DNA of 64,000 nucleotides, from contig NZ_OBDO01000001.1 of assembly GCF_900215145.1 (NCBI RefSeq), positions 806,001-870,000 of the forward strand, in the 5' to 3' direction. This DNA comes from Geodermatophilus sabuli. GTDB taxonomy: Bacteria > Actinomycetota > Actinomycetes > Mycobacteriales > Geodermatophilaceae. A program made the translations under genes and the position numbers. Each line of letters opens with the position of its first letter. The first letter of the stretch is position 1. Under the pieces are notes generated by a model that worked only from the letters and a program-made list of their open reading frames with translations, ran no database searches and had not been told where the DNA came from. Positions 53,617-62,055 of this stretch are shown one piece after another.

Positions 53617-54363
53617 GTGCCGCCGTCTGCTCCCGCCTCGCCCACCGCGGACCAGCTCCCCGCCCGGGCGGCCGCCGTCTGGGCCGCCCTGGACCCGGTC
53701 GTCGCGGCCGGCGCCCCGCTGCGCGTGCTCGACGTCGGCGGGGGGAGCGGCAACTTCGCCGTCCCGCTGGCCCGGCTGGGCCACGAGGTGACCGTCGTCG
53801 ACCCCAGCGCCGACGCCCTCGCCACCCTCCACCGGCGGGCGGAGACCGCCGGGGTCGCGCCCCGGGTCCACGGCGTGCAGGGCGACGGCGACCTGCTGCA
53901 CGAGGTGGTCCCCGCCGGCGAGGGCACCGAGGGCAGCTACGACCTGGCGCTGTGCCACTCGGTGCTCGAGGTGGTCGACGACCCCGCCACGACCCTCGGC
54001 GAGATCGCCCGCGCCCTGCGGCCCGGCGGCACCGCCAGCATCGCCGCGGCCAACCGGGCCGGGGCGGTCCTGGCCCGCGCTGTCGGCGGGCACCCGGTCG
54101 AGGCCCTCGCGCTGCTCGAGGACCGTGACCCCGCCCCGCGCTCCGCCCGTCGGCGGTTCACCCCCGAGGACCTGCTCGCCCTCGTCGAGGCCGCCGGTCT
54201 GCAGCCGGGCACCTGGCGTGGCGTGTCGGTGGTCGCCGACCTCCTCGACGTCGGCTCCGGCGCGGACGCCGCCGCCGTCCGCCGGCTGGAGCTGGCGCTG
54301 GCCGGGAGTTCGCCGTACCGCGAGGTCGCCGCCGGGTTGCACGTCCTGGCCACCCGGGCGTGA
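53617..54363 (+). CDS. Class I SAM-dependent methyltransferase
   Basis: 248 residues. Motif I VLDVGGGSGNFAVPLA, motif II acid in VTVVDPS, and DLALCHSVLEVVDDP are clear, in the style of UbiE/Rv-type small-molecule methyltransferases. Substrate unknown. GTG 53617 has TAGGCT 7 bases upstream (leaderless). It is followed 40 bases later by the phosphodiesterase gene in the same direction, so the two are likely cotranscribed. Confidence 0.9.
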   Translation: MPPSAPASPTADQLPARAAAVWAALDPVVAAGAPLRVLDVGGGSGNFAVPLARLGHEVTVVDPSADALATLHRRAETAGVAPRVHGVQGDGDLLHEVVPAGEGTEGSYDLALCHSVLEVVDDPATTLGEIARALRPGGTASIAAANRAGAVLARAVGGHPVEALALLEDRDPAPRSARRRFTPEDLLALVEAAGLQPGTWRGVSVVADLLDVGSGADAAAVRRLELALAGSSPYREVAAGLHVLATRA

Positions 54364-54403
54364 CCGGGGACGGCGCCCTCCGGTGGTGGCCGCGGGAGGA
54401 CAG

Positions 54404-55573
54404 GTGACCCTCCCGGCGGACCTCGGCCGCCCCCGCTACGGCACGTCGACGCTCGCCGACGTCCTCCCCGGCGCCGCTGCCGTGCTGGGCGTCCCGGTGG
54501 AGCGCGGGGACCTGCCCGCCGACCCCCTGGGCCTCACCGCCGCCCTCGGCGGCGCCCGGCGCGTCGCCGTCCTGCTGGTGGACGGACTGGGAGCCGACCT
54601 CGTGCGCGCCCACGCCGACGTCGCCCCCGTCCTCGCCGGCCTGGCGACCCCCACCGGCGACCTCTCGGCGCCCTGTCCCAGCACCACCCCGGTCAGCCTC
54701 GCCACCCTCGGCACCGGCCTGCCGCCGGGCAGCCACGGGATCCTCGGCTTCGTCACGGCCGTGCCGGGGGAGGAACGCACCCTCAACCACATCCATTGGG
54801 CCGACGACCCGGACCCGCAGGAATGGCAGGCCCGGAGCAGCGTCTTCGAGCAGGTCGCGGCCGCGGGCGTCGAGGTGGCCGCCGTCGCGCCGTACGCGTT
54901 CGCCCGCTCCGGCCTCACCCAGGCGGCCTACCGCGGCGCCCGGTACACCGGCACCGTCAGCCCCGGGGACCTCGCCGCCCGCGTGCTCCAGTCGCTGGCC
55001 GCCGCCCCGCGGACCCTCGTCTACGGCTACACCGCCGAGCTGGACCTCACCGGTCACGTGCGCGGGGTCGACTCCGACAGCTGGCGCGCCCAGCTGGCCC
55101 TCGTCGACCGGCTCGTCGAGCAGGTGGTCGACGGCCTGCCCGACGACGCCGCCCTGCTCGTCACCGCCGACCACGGCATGCTCGACGTCCCTCCGGAGAC
55201 CCGGATCGACCTCGACGCCGACCCGGTCCTGGGCGAGGGCATCCGGCTGCTCGCGGGGGAGCCGAGGGCGCGGTACGTGCACGCCGTCCCCGGCGCGGAG
55301 GACGAGCTGCTGGCTCGGTGGCGGGCGGTCCTCGGCGACCGCGCCTGGGTCGCGGGCCGCGACGAGGCCATCGCGAGCGGCGTCTTCGGCCCGGTCGACG
55401 ACGACCTCGCCGCCCGGATCGGCGACGTCGTCGCCCTGGCCCGGGGCACCTGGGCGCTGACCGCCACCGAGCGGGAACCCGGTCCCAGCCGGCTGGTCGG
55501 CTTCCACGGCTCACTCACCGCGACCGAGCTGGCGATCCCGTTGCTCGCCGCGCGGGGCCGCGCCCTCGCCTGA
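54404..55573 (+). CDS. Alkaline phosphatase superfamily phosphodiesterase
   Basis: 389 residues. VAVLLVDGLGADLV holds the first metal Asp, APCPSTTPVSLATLGTG the nucleophile Thr/Ser, and TADHGMLDVPP the second metal set, as in nucleotide pyrophosphatase/phosphodiesterases. No signal peptide is seen, so it is probably cytosolic. GTG 54404 has GGAGG 4 bases upstream. Forms an operon with the methyltransferase. Confidence 0.9.
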   Translation: MTLPADLGRPRYGTSTLADVLPGAAAVLGVPVERGDLPADPLGLTAALGGARRVAVLLVDGLGADLVRAHADVAPVLAGLATPTGDLSAPCPSTTPVSLATLGTGLPPGSHGILGFVTAVPGEERTLNHIHWADDPDPQEWQARSSVFEQVAAAGVEVAAVAPYAFARSGLTQAAYRGARYTGTVSPGDLAARVLQSLAAAPRTLVYGYTAELDLTGHVRGVDSDSWRAQLALVDRLVEQVVDGLPDDAALLVTADHGMLDVPPETRIDLDADPVLGEGIRLLAGEPRARYVHAVPGAEDELLARWRAVLGDRAWVAGRDEAIASGVFGPVDDDLAARIGDVVALARGTWALTATEREPGPSRLVGFHGSLTATELAIPLLAARGRALA

Positions 55574-55674
55574 CGGCGCGACGCCGGGCAGCCGTTGACG
55601 ACCGCGGCCGGGAGGACGACAGTGCCCCGGGACCGGCGCTCGACGTCCCCGATCCCGCCAGGGCGGAGTCCCCG

Positions 55675-56919
55675 ATGACCGCCAGACGCGTACACCCCCG
55701 CCGCATCCGGACCGCGCTGGCCTGCGTGCCGGTCGCCGCGGTGTCGCTCGTGATGACCGGCCTGGTCGCGCCCGGCGCCGCGGCCGCCCCGGCGGTGGTC
55801 ACGGGCACCGACCCCGCCCTGGTGGCGGACCTGCGCGCGGACCTCGAGGAGTACCTGCAGGCGCGCGGGACGGCGGAGCACGTGTCCGCCGCCGGGCTGA
55901 CCGTCAGCCTCCCGGGAGGGGAGACGAGCGTCGACGTCAGCGCCGGGACGACGGAGTTCGACGGGTCCGTGCCGGTGGAACCGGACGCCCTGTGGCAGAT
56001 CGGCAGCAACACCAAGGCGTTCACCTCGGTGCTCCTGCTGCAGCTCGAGGCGGACGGGCTCCTCTCGATCGACGACACCGTGGGGCAGTGGCTGCCGCAG
56101 TACCCCCAGTGGGACGACGTCCCCATCCGGCGACTGCTGAACATGACCAGCGGCATCCCGACCTACGACGACCAGCCGGCCTTCCTCACCGACTACGCCG
56201 CCGACCCGCTCACGGAGTTCTCGGTGGAGCGGCTGGTCGACTACGTGGTCGGGGTCCCGGCCACCGCCGGGTACAGCTACTCCAACACCGGCTACGTCCT
56301 CGCCGAGATGATCGTCGAGGAGGCGACCGGGAACAGCTACGAGGACCAGCTCTCCGCCCGGCTCCTCGAGCCGCTGGGCCTCGAGGACACGTACTACCGC
56401 CCGCACCTGTATCCGCGGTGGATCGCCGACCGCCTGCCGGCCGCGTACTACCTGCAGACCACGGACCCCGAGATGTCCCCGCTGTCCGGGCAGGACGTCA
56501 GCCGGTACAGCGTCTCCTGGGCGCGCGCGGCCGGTGGCATCCTGAGCACGACGGCCGACATGACCCGCTGGGAACGCGCGCTGTACGAGGGCGAGTTGCT
56601 GCCGCCGCAGCAGCAGGCCTCGCTGCTGAGCCTGGTGTCGACGGAGACCGGGGAGCCCATCGAGCAGACGTCCCCCGCCGACCCCCGCGGGTTCGGCTTG
56701 GGGGTCGCCCAGATGACCGACGAGCTGGGCACGTTCTGGTTCTACGAGGGCGCGACGTTCGGCTTCCGCGCGCTGCACGCGTACTTCCCGGACTCCGGGC
56801 TCATCATCGCCGTCAACCTGAACAGCAGGCCGGACGACGACCGGATCGGGGCCCTGACGACGTCGGTGTACGGCACGCTGGCCGAGCACGGGCTCGTCCC
56901 GCCGGTCGCGGGCGGCTGA
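55675..56919 (+). CDS. Secreted serine hydrolase, class C beta-lactamase / DD-peptidase family
   Basis: 414 residues. A signal peptide of about 38 residues ends near AAAAPAVV. SxxK is in GSNTKAFT, the YxN motif in YSNTGYVLAEM, and a third-box-like region near FYEGATFGFRALH replaces a plain KTG. It resembles D-Ala-D-Ala carboxypeptidase/EstB-like proteins more than true antibiotic-degrading AmpC. CGGAG lies 7 bases before ATG. Convergent with the Apd1-like ferredoxin gene, only 3 bases apart. Confidence 0.9.
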   Translation: MTARRVHPRRIRTALACVPVAAVSLVMTGLVAPGAAAAPAVVTGTDPALVADLRADLEEYLQARGTAEHVSAAGLTVSLPGGETSVDVSAGTTEFDGSVPVEPDALWQIGSNTKAFTSVLLLQLEADGLLSIDDTVGQWLPQYPQWDDVPIRRLLNMTSGIPTYDDQPAFLTDYAADPLTEFSVERLVDYVVGVPATAGYSYSNTGYVLAEMIVEEATGNSYEDQLSARLLEPLGLEDTYYRPHLYPRWIADRLPAAYYLQTTDPEMSPLSGQDVSRYSVSWARAAGGILSTTADMTRWERALYEGELLPPQQQASLLSLVSTETGEPIEQTSPADPRGFGLGVAQMTDELGTFWFYEGATFGFRALHAYFPDSGLIIAVNLNSRPDDDRIGALTTSVYGTLAEHGLVPPVAGG

Positions 56920-56922
56920 CCG

Positions 56923-57864
56923 CTAGACCGCCGAGACCAGCCGCACGCGCCAGACGTGGGTGTGAGCGTCGTGGGTCGCCCGGCAGGTCAGGCGGACCGC
57001 CTCCTCCGACATCCGGCTCTCCACCTCGGCCACCACGTCGCCGTCCGGCCCGGCGAGGGTGACCACCCACCGCTCCACGTCCGCGCCGGGCGGGGACAGC
57101 CGGCGCACGCCGCGCGGCGGCAGGTCGTCGACGCCCAGGAGCGACAGCTCGCCGCGGGCGGCGTGCTGGGCGGCCTGCACCGGCGGCGGGCAGCCGCCCC
57201 GGCCGCGCAGCCACGGCAGCGCGACCCGCCCCTCGCGGTGCGCGGTCACCACCTGCCCGCCGTCGTCGGGCACCTGCCCGTAGTAGAAGCCGTGCGGCAG
57301 CACGAGCACGTTGGCCGCGAACCGGTCACCGCCCAGGTGGCTGCACTCCCACACGTCGTCGGAGGGCATCGTCCGCGCCAGCGGCCGCCCGCGCAGGGCG
57401 CAGCAGGCGTCGTGGCCGCCGTGCGCGCACACCAGGTACGTCGGACCGGTGGCGAGCTCGCCGACCGAGCCGTCCCATGGGGCGTCGAGCAGGTCGCCGT
57501 CGGCAGTCCGGGACGACCACCACAGGCCCTCGCGTCCTGGCCGGCCGTCGACGTAGGCCCAGCGGCGCTGTGAGTCGGTCAGGCGGTCCCCGGGCCGGCG
57601 GACCAGCAGCACCCGCACGTTCTCCACCCGTGCCCGGTGCGCCACCTGCTGGGCGACCGCGGGGTCGAACCGCGACTGTCGCAGCGCGTCGACCCCCCAC
57701 GGCCCCGGCTGCTCGATCAGCAGCCAGCGCTGCGCGGGGGAGGCCGTGCCCACCCCGGAGTCGCCGCGGGCGAGGGCGCGCACCGAGCAGCGGTCGTCGT
57801 CGATCCGGCCGACCGGCCGGCCGGGGACCTCCCCGGGGCGGCAGAAGTCCGTCCCGTCCGTCAT
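56923..57864 (-). CDS. Sucrase/ferredoxin-like (Apd1-type) thioredoxin-fold [2Fe-2S] protein
   Basis: 313 residues. The two metal-site blocks are CAHGGHDACCALRGRP and CSHLGGDRFAANVLVLPHG, with the Cys/His pattern of Apd1/'sucrase ferredoxin-like' proteins that bind a [2Fe-2S] cluster with His ligands. The N-terminal third (RWLLIEQPGPWGVDAL) is also conserved in the family. It probably carries electrons. It lies 81 bases downstream of the JmjC-type oxygenase in the same direction, so it could be its redox partner; this is inference. ATG 57864 has only a weak ribosome site. Confidence 0.9.
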   Translation of the reverse strand: MTDGTDFCRPGEVPGRPVGRIDDDRCSVRALARGDSGVGTASPAQRWLLIEQPGPWGVDALRQSRFDPAVAQQVAHRARVENVRVLLVRRPGDRLTDSQRRWAYVDGRPGREGLWWSSRTADGDLLDAPWDGSVGELATGPTYLVCAHGGHDACCALRGRPLARTMPSDDVWECSHLGGDRFAANVLVLPHGFYYGQVPDDGGQVVTAHREGRVALPWLRGRGGCPPPVQAAQHAARGELSLLGVDDLPPRGVRRLSPPGADVERWVVTLAGPDGDVVAEVESRMSEEAVRLTCRATHDAHTHVWRVRLVSAV

Positions 57865-57945
57865 GCAGCCGCCCCACCGGGAGGTGCCGGGGGCGTGCCG
57901 GGCGGGGAGCCCGCCGGTCGGCTCACCTCGGGGTGTCCGGCCGGC

Positions 57946-59271
57946 TCACGACCCGGCCCCGGGGACGTGGTCACGCCACCCATCGTGCTCCGCGGTCGGG
58001 TCCGGGACGACGGCGTCGGGCACGACCGCGATCGAATCGGTGACCAGCCGCCGGGCGAGGGTCAGCTGGTCGGCGTCGTCGAGGCCGGGCAGGTCGGCGA
58101 CCTTGAGCTCGCCGGCGGCCAGCAGCGCAGCCAGCGCGGGCCGGGTCTGCACCGGCAGTTCCAGCGACCGGCGACCGGCGACCAGCGTCACCCGGTCACC
58201 GGCCGGTTCCCGCAGCGCGGTGCGCAGCCGGGCGCGCACCCGCAGCACGGTGTCGGCGGACAGCGTCGCGGCGGCGGTCGCCTGGGCCAGGGGGGCCACG
58301 GGCTCGGGCCGCACCTGCGCCCAGGTGCGGGTCCGCAGCCGGTCGGCGACCTGGGTGGGGTCGACGCGGTCCAGCCAGCCCTTCAGCGCCGCCACGACCG
58401 CGGTCACGTCGTCGGTCACCGCGGACGGATCGGCGAGGTCGAGGCCCATGGGGAGGGAGCGGCGCAGCTCGGGGTCGTCGGCGGCGAGCACGCGCACGAG
58501 GTCGAGCACCGACTCGGTGGCCGCCCAGCGGGTCACCGGGTGCACGCCGATGGTCAGGTGCGCGCTGATCTCACCGAGGGCGACCGCGGAGTGCAGGTAC
58601 CCGCGGGGCAGGTAGAGGGCGTCACCGGGGCGCAGCACCGCGTCGATCACCGGCTGGCCCTCGGCGGCGGCGGCCACGGCGGCGGCCCGGTCGTTCCACG
58701 GCTGGGTGCGCAGCGGGTCGGGGAGCACCGGCTCGTGGATGCGCCAGTGCTTCTCGCCGGCCACCTGCAGCACGAAGACGTCGTGCACGTCGTAGTGGGG
58801 GGAGAACCCGCGCGAGGACGGCGGGGTGATGTACGCGTTGACCTGCGTGGGGTGCCCCAGGTCGGCGGCGAGTGAGTCGGCGAACTCGATCAGCGGCGGC
58901 CACAGCCGGTGCAGGCCCTGCAGGACGACGGTGCTCCCGTCGGCGAACAGCCGCAGCACCGCGTCGGACGAGACCTGGTCGGCCACCTCGGCGCCGGCGC
59001 CTCCCGAGGTGGTGAACCGCTTGGGGTCGACGACGGCGCCGTCCTTGGCGATCCGCAGGAACGGGGTGCGCAGCCCCCGGCGGGACAGCAGCTCGTCGAC
59101 CGCGGCGAGGTCGAGCAGGTCGGCGAAGGAACCGCCGGTCTGCTCGGCGCGGGTGAGCAGCGGCCGGCGTGACCAGTACTCCTCGGCGAAGACCCGCGGG
59201 TCGAGGGCGGTGCACCGACGCAGGGCCGGCCGGGGCTCCGGCCGGCCCTGCGTGGTGGGGTTCTCGGTCAG
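57946..59271 (-). CDS. JmjC/cupin-4 type Fe(II)/2-oxoglutarate oxygenase, probable CTG start
   Basis: 441 residues if read from CTG 59271. The iron facial triad is H159-x-D161 (SPHYDVHD) and H227 (PRGYLHSA), inside a jelly-roll core, followed by a winged-helix-like C-terminus as in ribosomal oxygenases (ROX/YcfD). The first in-frame ATG/GTG (GTG 58986, residue 96) would lose ALDPRVFAEEYWSRRPLL and FLRIAKDG, which are typical of the family. No ATG, GTG or TTG exists in frame further up. CTG overlaps the repeat-gene stop by 4 bases (CTGA), like the GTGA/ATGA overlaps elsewhere here. It should hydroxylate a protein or peptide side chain. Confidence 0.85.
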   Translation of the reverse strand: MTENPTTQGRPEPRPALRRCTALDPRVFAEEYWSRRPLLTRAEQTGGSFADLLDLAAVDELLSRRGLRTPFLRIAKDGAVVDPKRFTTSGGAGAEVADQVSSDAVLRLFADGSTVVLQGLHRLWPPLIEFADSLAADLGHPTQVNAYITPPSSRGFSPHYDVHDVFVLQVAGEKHWRIHEPVLPDPLRTQPWNDRAAAVAAAAEGQPVIDAVLRPGDALYLPRGYLHSAVALGEISAHLTIGVHPVTRWAATESVLDLVRVLAADDPELRRSLPMGLDLADPSAVTDDVTAVVAALKGWLDRVDPTQVADRLRTRTWAQVRPEPVAPLAQATAAATLSADTVLRVRARLRTALREPAGDRVTLVAGRRSLELPVQTRPALAALLAAGELKVADLPGLDDADQLTLARRLVTDSIAVVPDAVVPDPTAEHDGWRDHVPGAGS

Positions 59272-59570
59272 GCCGAACCGTCCGCGCCGCCGTCGGCACC
59301 GCCGTCCGCACCACCGTCGGCGCCGCCGTCGGCACCACCGTCGGCACCGCCGTCCGCACCACCGTCGGCGCCGCCGTCGGCACCACCGTCGGCACCGCCG
59401 TCCGCGCCGCCGTCAGAGCCGCCGGTCGCGCCGCCGTCCGCCGGGCCGTGGCCTGCGCCGCCGTCGGCACCGCCGTCCGCGCCACCGTCGCCAGCGCCGC
59501 CGTCGGCACCGCCATCCGCTCCGCCGTCGCCCACGCCGGGGGTGGTCATGTCATCGTCGTCGAGCGCCAT
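59268..59570 (-). CDS. Asp-Gly-Gly-Ala repeat protein
   Basis: 100 residues: a 14-residue head with four consecutive Asp (MALDDDDMTTPGVG), then 18 DGGA tetrapeptides (11 of them in one uninterrupted run), broken by G, GHGPA and TGGS and ending DGSA. No Cys, aromatic or basic residue beyond one His. GGAG lies 4 bases before ATG 59570, and the stop overlaps the oxygenase start. Regular Asp spacing suggests calcium binding or a substrate for residue modification by the next gene's product. Real translation is supported by the ribosome site and coupling, not by homology. Confidence 0.7.
   Translation of the reverse strand: MALDDDDMTTPGVGDGGADGGADGGAGDGGADGGADGGAGHGPADGGATGGSDGGADGGADGGADGGADGGADGGADGGADGGADGGADGGADGGADGSA
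59280..59528 (-). repeat. 12-base tandem repeats encoding DGGA
   Basis: The unit is GACGGCGGCGCG or GACGGTGGTGCG type, with synonymous changes between units, so selection appears to act on protein rather than DNA identity. The uninterrupted block runs from about 59280 to 59411; the upstream part is interrupted. Confidence 0.9.
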
Positions 59571-59737
59571 GGGTCTCCGATCACATCGGGTCGCGGGCCG
59601 CCGGCCGGCGGCCCTCCGGGCGTGCTGTACCTCACGGATCCTGCTCTCACACACCGGCTCCGACCAGCGGGAACGGCGTGTCGGCAACGGGTCTGTCACG
59701 ACACGCTGCCGAAGTGCCCGGACCGCGCCGGAGGCGT

Positions 59738-59770
59738 TACCGTCCTCCCGTTCATCGAACAGGTGTTCGA
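59738..59770 (+). promoter_or_regulatory. lexA box: dinB promoter with LexA (SOS) box
   Basis: A -10-like TACCGT (59738-59743) is followed by TCGAAC-AGGT-GTTCGA (59755-59770), a perfect actinobacterial LexA box ending 15 bases before the dinB ATG. The -35 region is weak. LexA bound there would block the start of transcription. Confidence 0.88.
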
Positions 59771-59785
59771 GATCGGGAAGGGGTC

Positions 59786-60988
59786 ATGAGCCAGTCCGCC
59801 CGTGCTGCCGGCTGCAGCGTGCTGCACGTCGACATGGACGCGTTCTTCGCCAGTGTCGAGGTGCGCCGGCATCCCGAGCTGGCCGGCACCCCGGTGATCG
59901 TCGGCGGGGCCGGCAACCGCGGGGTGGTCACCTCGGCCACCTACGAGGCGCGCCGGTACGGGGTGCACGCGGCGATGCCCACCTCCCGGGCACTGCGGTT
60001 GTGCCCGACGGCGACGGTGCTGCCGGGGGACATGGCGCTCTACGCCGAGGTCTCCCGGTCGGTGATGGCGCTGTTCCGCTCCATCACCCCGCTGGTCGAG
60101 CCGCTGAGCCTCGACGAGGCGTTCCTCGACGTCTCCGGAGCGGGCCGGCGGCTCGGCGACGCCGCCGAGATCGGGGAGTACATCCGCGCCCGCGTCTACG
60201 ACGAGCAGGGCATCACCTGCTCGGTGGGTGTGGCCGGCACCAAGTTCGTGGCCAAGCTGGCCTCCACCCGCGCCAAGCCCGACGGGCTGCTCGTCGTCCG
60301 GCCCCCCGAGGTCATGGACTTCCTGCACCCGCTGCCGGTCGGCGCGTTGTGGGGGGTCGGTGCCAAGACCGAGGAGGTGCTGCTGCGGCTGGGCCTACGC
60401 ACCGTCGGCGACCTCGCCCACGTGCCGGCGCGCACCCTGCAGCGGGCGGTGGGCCCGGCGGCCGGCGCCTCCCTGCACGAGCTGGCGTGGGGGCGCGACC
60501 CCCGGCGGGTGGTGCCCGACGAGCCGGAGAAGTCGGCCGGGCACGAGGAGACCTTCGCCACCGACGTCGACGACCCGGTGGTCATCCACCGGGAACTGCT
60601 GCGGCTGTCCGAGCGGACGGCGGGCCGGCTGCGCTCGGGCGGCTGGCTGGCCCGCACGGTGAGCATCAAGGTGCGCTTCGCCGACTTCGCCACGATCACC
60701 CGGTCCCGCACCCTCGACGTCCCGACCGACGTCGGGCAGGAGCTCTACGACACCGCCCGCGCCCTGTTCGACGCCCTGGGGCTGGAGCGGGCCCGGATCC
60801 GGCTGGTGGGGGTCCGCGCGGAGCGGCTGGTCGAGGCCGGCTCCGCGCCCCGGCAGCTGGAGCTGGGTGCCCGGGAGCACGGCCGCCGGGAGGCCGAGCT
60901 CGCCGCCGACCGGGCCGCCCGCCGGTTCGGGGCCGGCGCGGTGCGCCCCGCGACCCTCCTGCACCGCGACCGGCAGCGCGCCCGGTGA
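59786..60988 (+). CDS. dinB: DNA polymerase IV (Y family)
   Basis: 400 residues. Catalytic acids are Asp16 (HVDMDAFFASVE) and Asp110/Glu111 (SLDEAFLDV). The helix-hairpin-helix region VGALWGVGAKTEEVLLRLGL and little-finger domain follow, and QLELG near residue 360 could bind the beta clamp. It copies past damaged bases. GGGAAGGGG precedes ATG. Expression should be DNA-damage induced through the LexA box. Divergent from the DGGA repeat gene. Confidence 0.96.
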   Translation: MSQSARAAGCSVLHVDMDAFFASVEVRRHPELAGTPVIVGGAGNRGVVTSATYEARRYGVHAAMPTSRALRLCPTATVLPGDMALYAEVSRSVMALFRSITPLVEPLSLDEAFLDVSGAGRRLGDAAEIGEYIRARVYDEQGITCSVGVAGTKFVAKLASTRAKPDGLLVVRPPEVMDFLHPLPVGALWGVGAKTEEVLLRLGLRTVGDLAHVPARTLQRAVGPAAGASLHELAWGRDPRRVVPDEPEKSAGHEETFATDVDDPVVIHRELLRLSERTAGRLRSGGWLARTVSIKVRFADFATITRSRTLDVPTDVGQELYDTARALFDALGLERARIRLVGVRAERLVEAGSAPRQLELGAREHGRREAELAADRAARRFGAGAVRPATLLHRDRQRAR

Positions 60989-61009
60989 CCCGCCGACGGG
61001 CTCGGCGGG
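60989..61009 (+). terminator. Terminator hairpin after dinB
   Basis: CCCGCCGA and TCGGCGGG pair (8 bp, 5-base loop) directly after the dinB stop. The rest of the 206-base gap to the DUF3040 gene holds a -10-like TATCCT at 61131-61136 and nothing else that I recognise. Confidence 0.6.
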
Positions 61010-61194
61010 GGCGCCCCAGGAACCCGGGACGGCGCTCGTTCGTCCTCCCTGGGAGAGTTCCCGGCCCACCCGCGAGAGTGATCACGGCGGGTCGGGGACG
61101 ACTCGCCTTTCGCGCCCCGCAAAGGGCTCGTATCCTCGATGTCACCGTCGGCGGCACCTCCGACGGGATGTGTTCAGGCCCCATGGAGGTCGAC

Positions 61195-61599
61195 GTGCCG
61201 CTCTCCGAGCACGAACAGCGTCTGCTGGAGCAGATCGAGCGCGCCCTCGTCGATGACGATCCGAAGTTCGCCTCGCAGGTCCGCACCGGTGACCGCAGGG
61301 TCAAGGCCCGCCGCAAGCTGCAACTGGGCGCCCTCCTGGTGTTGATCGGGATGGCCGTCCTCGTCGGTGGCGCCGTGGCCCCCTCGGTCCCCCTCGGCGT
61401 CCTCGGGTTCCTGATCGCCTTCGGCGGCCTCGCCCTCGCCGTCCTCAACTACCGGTCGGCCACCGGGGCGGTCGAGCCCGGCGCCGCCGGGCCCGCCGGC
61501 CCCGCCGCCCCGGGCCGCAGCCGGCGCGGTGGCAAGCCCCGTCGGCAGCCGCTGAAGAACCGGCTCGAGGAACGCTTCCGCCGCCGCTACGACCAGTAG
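61195..61599 (+). CDS. DUF3040 membrane protein (Rv2169c-like)
   Basis: 134 residues. MPLSEHEQRLLEQIERALVDDDPKFA is the DUF3040 signature, found in two adjacent blocks; two helices follow (LQLGALLVLIGMAVLVGGAV and VLGFLIAFGGLALAVL) and a basic tail. Function unknown, but the gene lies near division genes in many actinobacteria. GTG 61195 has GGAGG 5 bases upstream. Confidence 0.92.
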   Translation: MPLSEHEQRLLEQIERALVDDDPKFASQVRTGDRRVKARRKLQLGALLVLIGMAVLVGGAVAPSVPLGVLGFLIAFGGLALAVLNYRSATGAVEPGAAGPAGPAAPGRSRRGGKPRRQPLKNRLEERFRRRYDQ

Positions 61600-61661
61600 C
61601 CCCGACGAGCCTCGCGACAGCCGTCGTCCCCCGCTGGACGGCGGCTGTCGCGCGTCGGGGC
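61599..61661 (+). terminator. Two-part terminator hairpin after DUF3040
   Basis: Outer arms GCCCCGAC / GTCGGGGC and inner arms CGCGACAGCCG / CGGCTGTCGCG fold into one long stem with small bulges, starting at the stop codon's last base. It separates the DUF3040 gene from the next gene 19 bases on. Confidence 0.75.
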
Positions 61662-61679
61662 CCGACCGCAGGAGGAGCC

Positions 61680-62018
61680 GTGTCCGAGGACCAGGTGTGG
61701 CGGGCCCTGACCGCCGACCGCGGGCTGTGGGGCTGGGGCGACGACGACGGCATCGTCCCGTGGACCGGTGAGGACGGCCGCGACGTCGTCCCCCTGTGGG
61801 CCTCGGCGGAGCAGGCCACGGCCGGAGCCGGCGTCGACGGCGATCCGGGCGAGGGGCCGCTCTTCCTCGACCTGGACACCCTGCTCGCCGAGATCCCCGG
61901 CTGGATGGACGCCGGGATCACCACGGCGGTGCTCTCCGCGGGCGGTGACGGGCTCCCCGTGCCCCTGACCGAGCTGACCGAGCGGCTGCTGCGCCTGCAG
62001 GTGGACGGGCGGGCCTGA
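61680..62018 (+). CDS. DUF2750-like hypothetical protein
   Basis: 112 residues, acidic and Trp-rich. VWRALTADRGLWGWGDDDGIVPW, VVPLWASAEQA and DLDTLLAEIPGWMDAGI follow the layout of DUF2750 proteins (W-P-L-W block, then a DLxxFL-type helix). No signal or membrane segment. AGGAGGAG precedes GTG by 2 to 3 bases, a strong site. Convergent with the transglutaminase gene 37 bases away. Function unknown; the family call is tentative. Confidence 0.75.
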   Translation: MSEDQVWRALTADRGLWGWGDDDGIVPWTGEDGRDVVPLWASAEQATAGAGVDGDPGEGPLFLDLDTLLAEIPGWMDAGITTAVLSAGGDGLPVPLTELTERLLRLQVDGRA

Positions 62019-62055
62019 CGAACGCCCCGGCACGACCGGGTCGAGCGGTGACCGG

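Noticed and set aside
55675-56919. Antibiotic-resistance beta-lactamase
   Set aside because: SxxK and YxN are present, but a plain KTG box is not, and the general look is of a DD-peptidase/esterase relative; resistance cannot be claimed.
59280-59528. Possible CRISPR array
   Set aside because: The repeats are contiguous 12-base coding units without spacers, and no cas gene is present.
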